DNA from: Sphaerosporella brunnea
Lineage: Eukaryota; Ascomycota; Pezizomycetes; Pezizales; Pyronemataceae
Assembly: GCA_008704415.1 (NCBI GenBank)
Contig: VXIS01000097.1
Span: 62,001 to 126,000, forward strand
Length of the DNA stretch: 64,000 nt
Reading direction: 5' to 3'
Shown here: piece by piece, positions 12,082 to 22,481 of the stretch
Position numbering within the stretch: the stretch's first letter is position 1
Layout: each line of letters begins with the position of its first letter
The notes under the pieces: generated by a model
What the model was told of the DNA's origin: nothing
The model's input: only the letters and a program-made list of their open reading frames with translations
Database searches by the model: none
Translations under genes and position numbers: made by a program

Positions 12082-13700
12082 GCAAGTTTTGTTTTCTCTT
12101 TTGTTGCTGTGGGATTTGAGAGGGGAGGCCGGGGGGGGGGGGGCAGGTTTTACTTCTTTTCAGTGTTCTCGTGTTTTTTTTTTTTTTTTTTTTGCTTCTA
12201 TATAATTTTTTGGGGAAGTACTTCGTAGTTGTATCCAGAAAAAAAAAGATTTTGGTTGTTTATTTGAGATCGCGTAAACCAGCTGCCCAACAAAGTCTGG
12301 TGCACAAATGATACCGAGGGAAGGGAATGAACCGCTTATTTCCCGAGCCGCGTGCAACGTCGTACCAACTGCACACTCTACTCCACTGTTTCCACAGCCC
12401 CTCCCCCCCTCAATTGGTCGATCGGGAGCCCGAGGTGATGGATCTCCCGCAGAGTTTCTGCTCCCCCAATGATGTAGTTGACCCTGCAAACCTGTAACGA
12501 AACTCCCGTGTTGGCCCACTCTATCAGGACTCGGTGTGAGGTTGGGATGGTGGAACGGCAGGTCCACCAAAGGTGAGTTGAAATCGCCAAAGGCATTTCC
12601 ATGTGGGTGTTTGGTATGTACACTGAAAGGGCGCAGAGGGAGGAGCGCCTTCATGCGTGATGGGAAGAAAGGGGAGGGGGTGCAAATGCCTCGTAAAAAT
12701 TGATGAAGAGGAAGCCCCGGCTTTTGTGGTAGATGGTATTCAGGAATGCCCTTTTTGGAGAAGAGAACTCTCTCTATTGGGGAGACAACCGCTTGGAATA
12801 TCGCTGTTCTGGACAGTTGGTTGGAAGTTGGAACAAGCCATGCAGTTCACGGCAGCATCGCTCGGGCAACGACGCTGCTGCTTCCTGTCGCAAATGTAGA
12901 CTAGGAAACATTGCGTCGCTCAGTACGGCCCTGGTGTTGGAATATGCGTTCTGGCATGATATGGCGTGGGCGCTAGTCATTGTGGTCTTCCTCCGTGCAG
13001 TGTTGCCAGTAGCGGCTTTTTAACCCGCCTGGCTGTTGGCTGCAGGAGTTGTTGCTCGAGTGCGAAGAATTGACGATGGTCACGTCACTGGTTAGCACTT
13101 TGTACTAATTCGCGCCTTTGACATACAACCGCGCTGACAGCCCGGGGGCTTTTTGGGCATCCTATTGAGAACACTGCCTCCGTGTCTCTATTCACATGTT
13201 ATGTGGCTTACTGACGGGTATCATAACTAGGTACGCGAACCCTGTTTAGTGGGGCGCACGTCCGAGCAGTTAGATATCCGTCAGTAGAGCATGCATGATG
13301 AAGCCGCTGGTTAACGTTTCTCACCAGGCCGCCACGGCACATAGAGAACTCCTACGTACAAGTAAGTCACTGGCTTGTTGCGTGAAAACCCTAGCCCAAG
13401 ACACACAGCTTTTCTCACTCGTTGCCATAGATTTCGGGTTTGCGCTCATACCCTGGAGTAAATAGCTCCGCAGCCAAAATGTACCTGCCCTGAAGGTCCC
13501 CGCAATTCCTTCCCTGGGGAGGCACAATTTGGGAAAAACTATGACCACAGTTATCCAACCGCTCCCGGGTCCGCCTTATTGTCTATCGCTCTGTTGCACA
13601 TTCCTTGTTATAAAAGCTTGTCTGTCTCGTTCATGGCGCTCTGCTCCATGACTTCTGCCCAGCTAATCATTACTAGAGGGGTTTTGCAGCTCTGTGCAGC
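12082..13700. other. Intergenic region, no gene recognised
   Basis: Contains homopolymer tracts (G run at 12131, T run near 12174-12192) just after the CHAP gene. The short open frames, for example around 12733-13023, resemble nothing known and have no supporting splice or promoter signals. Confidence 0.4.
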
Positions 13701-13780
13701 GTTCCTAATAGCCAGCCCGCCCGTTGGGCTGATTGAAAGGACAGGCGGGCTGTTTGGGCTGCAGCCCACGTCGGGCTGGT
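13701..13780. repeat. GC-rich CAGCCCGCC repeat, copy near 13.7 kb
   Basis: Begins GTTCCTAATAGCCAGCCCGC and continues through CGGGCTGTTTGGGCTGC. The same order of motifs occurs reversed at 30731-30792, and related sequences occur at about 18063, 52922 and 53986. Confidence 0.5.
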
Positions 13781-13821
13781 CCAGCGGGTGCAGGGATCAT
13801 GCGCTATGGGGAATGGAGCAA

Positions 13822-14337
13822 TAGTGTTGCCCATGACCTGCGACATGTTAGTAACCTGTGACCTTTTTACCTGACTTCCGACCGAAATAGGTCGCAAAAT
13901 TCATAACTTTGTTCATAACTGCCGGTCACGGTGGATTTTGTATGGGAACTATTCTTGGCTCGAAGTGAAACCCAATGGCCGTCAAAGAAAGCTTGTTCGC
14001 TCCCCACACCATCAGGTATTTCTCGAGAGCTTGCCCGTGGCGAAGTCACTGCGCCATAACGGTTCTTGAAAACCCTCCGGGCGACGACTTAAGGAACACT
14101 CTGACCCACACTGGTCCTGGCATGAGCGCGGTTTAGACAATGGGAACTTTTGGGATTCCTACACACTGTAACACACACGTATATGCGTCTGGCGTGGCGG
14201 CAGTACGCAGTGGAGGGTGCTTTCCCTATTGTTCTATTTTCTCTGTCCACTAACGCCAAAGTTATGAACGGAGTCATGACTACTGAAGATAGTTACTAAC
14301 CATGACTTGAACGTGAAGCCATTCATGGGCAACACTA
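13822..14337. mobile_element. TA-flanked inverted-repeat element (MITE-like)
   Basis: TAGTGTTGCCCATGA at 13822-13836 is matched by its reverse complement at 14323-14337. The outer TA on each side can be read as the target duplication. Related sub-terminal inverted blocks (GTTAGTAACC against AGTTACTAAC, and GTTCATAACT against AGTTATGAAC) lie inside. It is 516 bp without a transposase frame. Confidence 0.5.
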
Positions 14338-15962
14338 GAGTGCAGCTGGTTCACGAATCACGACATGTCCGAGGCTGAGCAAGATGGAGAACGCCGAAAT
14401 TTTTGGATATATTCCTGAACCTCTCCCCATAGCCTAGAGTTTTCATTCTAGTTAAGCCCTCGCGACTCGATGTCGAAATACACACAACAAACCAGCACGA
14501 GCTCGAGTGCAGCCACCGTTCACATCGAAAGAAAAAAAAAAAAAAAAGAAAACGGAGCCGCGCTTCGCTGCATGCTGATGAGCTTGGGGCTCTGGAACCC
14601 TCGGTTGCGCACGAGTCGGGCCGCCAGTCGCTCCGGCCCACCATTGGCTCGGATCATTCGATTTCTTTCAACCACAAACGACCGAATAGCGTTGACTGCC
14701 CCGGGGCTTCACCTGATTCACTTCCCGGATTAGAACTAAGCTTGGCAGTCTCGGGCGTTCACCTCGGTCAATTCACATCCGCCTAGGCCTCGACTTCAAT
14801 AATGGGCATCATCGTCCCTCCTCATCTGAGCACCTATTCCTTCAACCCGGAGGTCCAAACCACACAGATGGCCCTCCAGCGAGCATCTCTAGTATGCGCC
14901 GGGTCGGAAACCCTGCCCTAACCGCAAAAGCTACCATCCCGAAGCCCAAGTCTCCAAATGAGATGAGTAGAACGCCACACCCGCTCCAGCCACTGCCCGT
15001 CAACCCGATGATGCGAATCATTCCGCTTCACCTGAACTATCCCCTCAACTCGGAGATTCAAACCGTTCGGACGGCTTCAGAACTAGTGATTCATTCATTG
15101 GGTGGCCAGCGAGTCAAATTAACAACGGAGACCTTTCTCACATTTTCCCGGAAACAGTAAGCAAAAGTCGCCAGTGTCTCGGAAATGAAGCTCATTGCAA
15201 CGCCCATGAGATCGGTGTGCAAACGTCAGGTGCACCTGACAGCGGGTCATTGGATTGTGAGACCCAAAGGGCTGCACCCTTGCCATTCGCTCAACGTTCC
15301 TGGCGTCGTTTTCAATTGTACCTCGAGAAAATTTCGCTTACCCCGATTGCTTGGTGGCCATTCGACCCTCCCGATGTTGAGTTTAGCAACAAACCAAACC
15401 CGCGTTCAGGAAAACGACTTGCAGATGTAACTTCGGCCTCCCATGATCAGGACCCGCCGTGCTTAGGAGCAACCACCACCACTATTTGGCCAACCCTGGT
15501 ATCTCGCAGAAACTACAAGATAGCAGGAATAACCTTCTCCTCCCGGGACAACTTCGCAACTGACCGCCGCCGGAGGCGCGACTTTTTTCCTCAATGCAAG
15601 CTCCATGCAAGCTCCACGCGGCTGAGTTGCAGCGAGCTTACGGGGAGCTTGCGTGGATCCTGCATGAAGTGGTATTGATGCACCGGATCGGGATGAGTTC
15701 AGGGGGGGGGGCGACCGATTGTCACCAGAACCTCTGAGGCGGGTTTTTATTGGGAAATATCAGGCCACCGGCACATCATTGCTCAAGCCTGGTTCGTTTC
15801 CATTGGTGGCGGTCAGTTCCAACGTCAAATCAAAGCTGAAGAATCTGATGCAGACAGACTCATGCCCATCGCTACTTGCATGGCTGGGTTGGAAAATCAG
15901 CTGATCACTCGTCATGCAACTTGAAAGGCGGGTCGGGACGAACCGAGGGCTAGAGCAGCATT
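14338..15962. other. Intergenic region, no gene recognised
   Basis: A poly(A)-rich run lies near 14528-14546. Several frames of moderate length between 14.9 and 15.7 kb are Pro/Ser-rich and lack domain or splice support. Repeated GCAAGCTCC / GGAGCTTGC motifs near 15596-15652 could form hairpins. Confidence 0.35.
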
Positions 15963-15976
15963 TTCAGCCCAACGAT

Positions 15977-16292
15977 TTTTTGTTTTGTTTTAATCATATT
16001 GTATTCGGCCGCTTGCGGCCATGACATATGTAGAAAGAAGAGACTATGCTACCCCTTCGGCGGAGCCGACTACTGAGGCCTGCGGCTCGTCTAAGGAAAA
16101 AGACCAAGGAAATCGCACCTTGTAGTTTAATCGCACCAAAGAAATTCGTGACATGTCATAAGCAAAAAGTCTCAAAACAGGATGCCTTTGTCAGGCCATG
16201 CCCCAACCTTGGTAGTGCTTAGGAAATCCATAACGGCCTCCGTGCACCTGTCATCGGCGAGCAGAGCGGAGGTCGCCGTAGCTGGCCAACGG
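15977..16292 (-). mobile_element. Short 5'-truncated LINE 3' end (copy B)
   Basis: A 316-bp copy of the LINE 3' end with the shared GGCCGCTTGCGGCCATGACAT motif near its tail. It is bounded by perfect 14-bp target duplications TTCAGCCCAACGAT at 15963-15976 and 16293-16306. The perfect duplication shows a younger insertion than copy A. Only the 3' UTR and the last few codons of ORF2 remain. Confidence 0.8.
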
Positions 16293-16581
16293 TTCAGCCC
16301 AACGATCTCAGCTGAACACAAAAAATAGCCGCCCAATCCTATCTCTCCATTTTAGCATGGACTCTTTCTAGAGACGAAAACAGACACACCCTCCATCACG
16401 CATTTCACAATTTATGAATTCGAGGGTCTCCTATATCTAGAGTACCATCTCACGGTACAGCGACTCTTTTTGTTCGAACCAGGCGCACGTCTCAGTAAAA
16501 TCGTTCCCAACCCCGCCAATTACCTCGACCAACGATTTCCGTATCAGCGCCAATCACTATCACTACTCGCCCAGGAAAACC

Positions 16582-17712
16582 ATGACCACTTCCGTAGAGA
16601 TTTCGTTCGACCTCAACAAAGCAGCGGTTCTCTCGCGGAATCTTGCCTCTGCGAGTTACGTTGATTCACACACAATCGCCAATTTGACCACCAATGCAGC
16701 GCAATTCGAACCTGGCGAATTCTCTAACGGCATAGTCACGTTCGATTCCAACACCAACGTCTTTATCATCCACAATTCGGGCTCAGACAAGGGCGCCAAC
16801 CAGCGTTACGCCTACATTGGATTGGCCACGCAGATCCCCTTAACATTGACTGAGTTCAATATCAGCGTGCAAACCAATGCCCAGGTACCCCACTCAACCG
16901 AGTATGTCCTGGAAGCATCTCCGAGAGATGACTTCTCTGGCCCTATTGATGTCTGGGGGGAATTTGCCGCCCCATCTGGGGGTTGGACAGGATTCAACCT
17001 CGGCATCAAACCGTTCGAGGTCCCCATCGGCGGTGTTACCTATATCCGCATCCGTGTCAACTCTCCCATCCCCGACGGAACCAATTATGTTGCGTACAAG
17101 GACATGAGGCTGGCTGGTTCCGTCAAAGCCAGTACCTTGACTCCCGGTCCACTCCTCGATACAAAGCCAGGCCAGGAGCAAGGTACCAGTAACCCTGTGG
17201 AGCTCCTTTACGACTTCAACACCGCGAACCAATCCGCTTTGAACGTGGCTTCCTCGCAAAAGGTCCCCAATGTGTGCAGTGTGGTCACCACCTACTCTTC
17301 GCAGTTCGAGCCTGGCGAATTCCCCAACGGAGTTAGCTCCTTTGGTCCAGACAACAACGTTTTTCAGCTCCATAACGTGGGGGGCGCCAATCAACGCTAC
17401 GCATTTGTGGCTTTAGCAACCCAGCAGCCTATGGTCCTTACAGCGCTCCAAGTCAACGTGGGATCCAATGCACGAGGGAACTCTCCCACGAACCCAGTCA
17501 TCATCGCAGTGGAAGCCTCTTCAACCGATGATTTTGCACTTTTTACCCCGCTTGGAACCGTCTCGACAGTCACAAAAACTCTCGATCTGAACATGCCGAT
17601 ACCCCGTGGTATAACGTATCTCCGTCTTCGCTCGACCTTCTTTATTCCTGACGGAAGTAATTACATCGCGTACGACCACCTAAAGCTGACGGGATCTATT
17701 GCCACCTCATAA
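16582..17712 (+). CDS. Unknown protein with two tandem copies of one domain
   Basis: An intronless 376-residue frame with a good ATG context (aaccATGa). It consists of two copies of a domain of about 170 residues, roughly residues 7-182 and 208-374. Each copy has QFEPGEF-NG, then NNVF--HN, GANQRYA, -LATQ-P, V-ASS-DDF, and ends with T-YIR-R---IPDG-NY-AY. No signal peptide or membrane segment was seen. The alternating hydrophobic pattern suggests a beta-sandwich. I do not recognise the family. Neighbours are transposon debris, so context gives no function. The two units are similar enough to show an internal duplication that has been kept in frame, which argues that the gene is real. Confidence 0.7.
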   Translation: MTTSVEISFDLNKAAVLSRNLASASYVDSHTIANLTTNAAQFEPGEFSNGIVTFDSNTNVFIIHNSGSDKGANQRYAYIGLATQIPLTLTEFNISVQTNAQVPHSTEYVLEASPRDDFSGPIDVWGEFAAPSGGWTGFNLGIKPFEVPIGGVTYIRIRVNSPIPDGTNYVAYKDMRLAGSVKASTLTPGPLLDTKPGQEQGTSNPVELLYDFNTANQSALNVASSQKVPNVCSVVTTYSSQFEPGEFPNGVSSFGPDNNVFQLHNVGGANQRYAFVALATQQPMVLTALQVNVGSNARGNSPTNPVIIAVEASSTDDFALFTPLGTVSTVTKTLDLNMPIPRGITYLRLRSTFFIPDGSNYIAYDHLKLTGSIATS

Positions 17713-18399
17713 TACCGTACATGCCCACACCACACAACAACGAGACAACGCATGAAAAATCAGAAAAAAAAAGCTAGGAAGGATCAGAGTTAGGAGCGGA
17801 TTCGGGTTAGTGGGCTGGGTCAGCGTTAGGTGTGGGGTGCTGGTTAGAGGGTTAGCTGTTGTTGGGGTCCGTTTGGTTTATTTCATCAATTTTCATCGTA
17901 AAAATCGATTGTGTCGCATTGTCGTGTTTTTGTGCGTGCGCACCGTATTTTAAACCGCATATTTCCTACCTGCCGCACGAGCAGCACCGGGAGCCACACG
18001 ATCTTATGGAGGCCGTTTATTCTCTCGGTCCACTCTCTGGACTACGGGAGATGATCGCCATCAGTGTTCTCAGTAGCCAGCCAAAACCAGGGTTGTCAGT
18101 AGCCGGCCGAAATAGCCAGCCGCGTCGGCCGGCCGGCCAGGCTGCAACGGCTGCATCATCGAGTGATCGTCAGTGAGCGATATACTAGTACCCCACGGTC
18201 ATATTATCGAAGCATGCGCCTGCCTACATCACTGGAACGCGGAGCATGAACAGTATACCGCAACATGGTTGAATCTTTCTTTCCCCGCCCGCGTTATCTC
18301 TTAATCTGCCTTTTTTCCCGGCCCGCTATTGTATTTTTTTTTTGTCAGCCCAAACGGCCCAGCCTGCTGTCGGGCCCAGGGCTGTGAGTGATCTTCACC
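17713..18399. other. Intergenic, degenerate telomere-like and GC-rich repeats
   Basis: Positions about 17788-17862 contain several GGGTTAG, GTTAGG and GAGTTAGG motifs in loose array, similar to scrambled TTAGGG. At 18063 the sequence AGTGTTCTCAGTAGCCAGCC starts another partial copy of the GC-rich repeat family, running to about 18170 through CGGCCGGCCGGCC. No gene was recognised. Confidence 0.4.
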
Positions 18400-19584
18400 A
18401 TGGGCTTCCGTTTGATTTCCATCTCGTTGGCGTTTTCCGCACTGGCTCCAGCCTCAGTCTGGGGACATGGTTAGTTCGTCAACATGGACTCCGTTCAGAA
18501 GAATGGCTCGCTGACTCTGGTAGCTACCACAACCTGTTCGGCACTTCCAGCCAATCCGTCATTGCCCACTGTTTCAAAACTTCCGGATCCATCTCTTCCT
18601 GTCAGCGGACCTCGCGTTAGCACCAAGAGCGGCTGGCAATGCTGCCAGCAGGAAATCAGCGTCTTGCTTCAACGGTACGAACTTGGAACTCTGCCGCCAA
18701 AGCCACCATCGGTCACTGCATCGTTCTCGGGAAACAAATTGACCATTAATTGCGCGGATTCCGGCAAGTAAATTTCGTTCTCCGTGTAGATCAGTTACCC
18801 CTCTTGCGGGACCACCCCTTACCCAGCCCTCATCGCCTATGGAGGGTTGAGCGTCCCGCCACCTGCCGGCGTGGCGGTAATCATCTTAAACAACAACGAC
18901 ATCGCTGGACAGAATAGCGCCTCCAGCCGAGGAAGAGGCAAATTCTTCACCCTCTACGGAAGCGGTCACAGTGCCGGTGCCATGGCGGCCTGGGCCTGGG
19001 AATTGTTGACGCGCTGGAGATTACTCCCAGCGCCAGGATCAACACCAAGATCTGTGTGACGGGTTGTGTGCTCTCGGATCGGCAAAGGAGCTATGGTCGC
19101 AGGAGCCTTTGATCCGCGTATCGTCTTGACTATCCCTCAGGCGTCCGGTTCGGGGGGTGCAGCTTGCTGGCGGCTCCCCAATTACCAGCAATCCATCGGA
19201 CAGAACGTTCAGACGGCATCGGAAATCGTCAGCGAGAACGTGTGGTTCTCAACCAACTCGGTCAACACACTTCCTTTCGACCACCACACGCTTGCCGGCT
19301 TGATTTCACCGCGAGGCTTGTTCGTCATCGAGAATACGTATATGGAATGGTTGGGCAACTTGAGCACCTATGGATGTATGAAGACCGCTCATAAGCTTTG
19401 GGAGGCGCTGGGTGTTCCGGATTCCATGGGGTTCTCGCAAGTCGGAAACCACAACCACTGTCAGTTCCCATCCTTTCAGCAAGGAGATCTGAACGCTTTT
19501 GTCAACAATTTCTTGCTGGGCAAATCGACAAACACAAATATCACGAAAACGGACAGAACGTTCACCTTCAATGAAGGTCAGTAG
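18400..19584 (+). pseudogene. Glucuronoyl methylesterase (CE15), decayed
   Basis: Fragments in two frames match fungal CE15 4-O-methyl-glucuronoyl methylesterases, secreted enzymes that cut lignin-glucuronoxylan ester links. A signal peptide (MGFRLISISLAFSALAPASV) opens at 18400. Then come the CSALP...LP-P start, the QEIS-LLQRYELG-LPP segment, GSGHSAGAMAAWAW, the catalytic-Ser region GCSRxGKGA (read as CSRIGKGA), GSGGAACWR, and the catalytic-His region VGNHNHCQFP. Damage: TAG at 18472-18474, TAA at 18769-18771, TAG at 18787-18789, a frame loss near 19000 (about ten bases missing after WAW), and a second frame change near 19065 at the catalytic serine. The family aspartate after GCSR is also lost. 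The downstream 170 residues stay open to 19584. This copy cannot make an active enzyme. Confidence 0.85.
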
Positions 19585-21420
19585 ATCCACTGGACTGTTC
19601 CCGCTTTGCAGTGATCTACGTGTATTGGGCTTGTATGTGAGGTGGCGTAGGCTGGAATAGGTGTAGACTATAGTCAGGCCAGTGATGCATCGTTCATTAT
19701 TTGTTTCTTTCTGCTGCATTGGTTTTACGGAGAGAAAACTTTGGCCTTTCTTATTCAATCAAAGTGTTTTGGGAAGTGAGCAGCCCTTTCGAGTCGATAC
19801 GTGCAACCTGTCATTCAAAATCACTCGTTTTCTGCCCACATCCCATCACTCGTTACTCAGGTTTCCCTTGCTGAGCCATTTTGTTGTTTTACATTTATCT
19901 TTTATCCACGTGCGCACCGATCTACGTGTAAAAGGCCAGCCAAATTTTCTTACTCTAAATCTTCGCACGCCCTTCACCACCGCCTAACATGAATGAACCT
20001 AACTAATGACGGGGAGCTCTCAATGATATACCAGCCTTGCAAAAGCAACCCGATTCATCTCATGCCCCATGGCCTTCAAACAAAACTTCCAACACCCCCT
20101 CAATTGCTGGAGCCTCGCTACTTTGTATCGCTTGAAGATGCTGGTGCTCATGAGCATGAGGCGTTTGAACGCTTCTGTTGTTGGTCAGTCGTGGTTTTAG
20201 GCCAGCGTCGGACCGCCTAGGCTGTCCCTGGCTTGGACTGATGCCCGGACCCTGTTGTGGATGTTGTTTGTCCTCACGACTCCCCGTGGAATGGTTAGTT
20301 GATTCCAGCTGACTAACAGCCAACCAAGTTGGCCTCCCTTGTGAAGCTTTCAATAGCCCATGATACAAATAAGGTGTGCAAGCAACTACTAGTGACAGAA
20401 AAACAGTATACAATATTTATTACGAGTCCCTCACTATCGTTTTCAACCCCACTCATTATCCCATTACCGAATGTGATATTTCCAGGTCACACATTTCCCT
20501 GCCCTTGCATGTTTAATTTGCACGAAAACTTTTCCACCCCCGTTCCTCCAATATTTCTGAAATTCTGTCCGGGGTCTACCACCAACTCCTTTGATAGCCA
20601 CTGCCATGAAATTTCCTTACATCTGTACCGTAGGAGTTGCCTCCACCATTGACATATACAACTTCAGCAACCCGCCTCTTCCTACGCCGTAAGGCCTGTA
20701 TATAAGAAAGTACTGTTGACATCATTGCCAGATCCTTCAACCGCGTGGCGTTTGCCTCCGGTGCAAAGCTAGGATCATATATCGCAATTATGCCATGTTG
20801 CATAGTAGGATATATCTGCAGTGGATTGATTACCAGAATTGCTCTCCTCTGGTAAATCCCGCTTGCAAGATGCCGCTGGAGTCATGTCGACAATGAAAAG
20901 AAACAGGGTCCCTCTCCCTGCAGGGCGGCGGCGGAGGGCGACGTAATCACAGGGGGCTTCAAGTCCCAGTCCACGGTTAACAAGAGAGTCATCGTAACAG
21001 CCGCAGGTGGCGGCAGTTAACGCAACCAGGACGCTTCCCGGCTCTGCTGCGCTGTCCGCAGTAGGCCATCGATAAACTTATACAAGTGCATTTTATTGAT
21101 CGGCTGGACGTAGCGCTCTGGGTATATGTCACACGACTGGATGATGTCCGCAATCGTTCTGAGAACCGCCGGCGGCCACCGCTCCGTGTTTTCAAACATT
21201 TGAGGACGGCAAAAGCCCGTTTTGCGGTGCCAGTGGCTCTTCAGGCGCACGCCCATGATGTGCTAATGCAAGACAATGTCCGTCTCACGCACGAGTTGGA
21301 AATCCTCTTAAAGCTACTTTTGACCCGCATATTGTTTGTTCCATCCCTTTTTTCTAGCCGCTGTTAGATGAGATTTGCGATGGAGGATGTGGAGGATGCT
21401 TACCAACGGTTGCGTTGATA
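19585..21420. other. Region without a confident gene
   Basis: A minus-strand frame at 21017-21256 (start HWHRKTGFCRPQMFENTERW, 79 residues) has natural-looking composition and lies just downstream of the interrupted host gene at 21421-21801, so it could be a further exon of that gene. Another short minus frame at 20576-20803 is less convincing. Nothing else was recognised. Confidence 0.3.
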
Positions 21421-21801
21421 TTAATATGAGAGAGTTCTTATCTGAGCAGAAAATGTGGCTTCCACGGCAAGCAGGAGCCTGGCCATCGCCATGTCGTGGT
21501 TTTCGAGCGAGGCCAGCAGCATGTCAGTTTTTTCAAAGCCCCCTTCCGGCGTCTTCAGCCTGAACGGACGATTCGCGTCAAGCACGTATAGTTGACCGCA
21601 GCGTCAACAGCTGACTTGCATGTTACTGTATTCCGCACGCAGCACCGATCCCAGTGGAGCTCCCATCCACAGAGTTGGTTCTCTGATTTCCATCGTGGTA
21701 GGAAATTGGATGTGGATAGGCTACGCCACCAATTTTTGTCTTCAGTGCCGTCAAAAACTCGAACCGCTCTACCGAGGTGGTACTGGTTATAAAAGGCTTG
21801 G
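21421..21801 (-). pseudogene. Host gene split by the retrotransposon, downstream part
   Basis: Reading on the minus strand, 21796-21627 is open in one frame, followed by a 67-bp intron (21626-21560, donor GTAACA, acceptor CAG) and a further exon 21559-21421 ending TAA. The phase across the intron is consistent. The frame also runs without a stop across the retrotransposon target site into 29770-29648, so the Gypsy element interrupted a coding exon. Recognisable features are few: a Ser/Thr-rich stretch, then LLASLENHDMAMARLLL, which resembles an ankyrin-like helix pair but is too short to assign. The product is unknown. Confidence 0.5.
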
Positions 21802-22313
21802 TGTAACCTTTTCGTGAGCTTATAAGATCCACTATTTTATAGATGCAAATAAACTCAGAATCATCTGTGTATCAGACTTGATAAATACCAAGAGGATACT
21901 CGAAAACAGGTCACTGATCAACTCAGTATTTATTGATAGATAGTCGATACAATCTGGATTGCTCAAAAGGCCGTAAGGAAAGAAGAGAAGAGAATAAATG
22001 TAGGAAAAGCTCGCAGCTTTTATAGCCAACGATGCTGAGTACATCATGTGATAATAAACTGGTGGCAAATTCGTAACCAAGGAAAGAGTGGTCTAGAAGA
22101 CCTACAAGTCTGCCTTGTGGAAACTAGAAGATTCCAAAGTGACGTAATATCGAAAGGGCTAGAAACTGCTAGAACAGGGTGACAAAACATAGTAAAGAAA
22201 GTAAAAGAAACTCGTAGAATAATGATATCATACCATCGTTACTGCCTTATAGTTTTATATCTTAGTAAGGAAATACGTAAGAAAGAAACTATAGTAAGTG
22301 TAATAATCTTACA
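21802..22313 (-). repeat. 3' LTR of the Gypsy element
   Basis: 512 bp, TG...CA ends, preceded on the plus strand by the CTTGG target duplication. It differs from the other LTR at four single positions. Confidence 0.95.
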
Positions 22314-22322
22314 CTTCCCCTT
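22314..22322 (-). other. Polypurine tract of the Gypsy element
   Basis: AAGGGGAAG on the minus strand lies directly against the 3' LTR, as needed to prime plus-strand DNA synthesis. Confidence 0.6.
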
Positions 22323-22481
22323 AAAAAACAGTTGAAACAGTTACTCACGTAAATCAAAAGCAAAAGAAGCGATGGATGACATAGGAGAGGAACAGAAAGA
22401 ATCATCAAAAGGAAAGAAAAAGTCGGGAGGAAGAGTGACTGCAGTGGCTGTATAGTCCTGAGTTCTCTTTGAAAGGAATTC

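Noticed and set aside
14890..15680. Possible genes among the overlapping Pro/Ser-rich frames
   Set aside because: No domain, no consistent splice sites, and frames overlap on the same strand.
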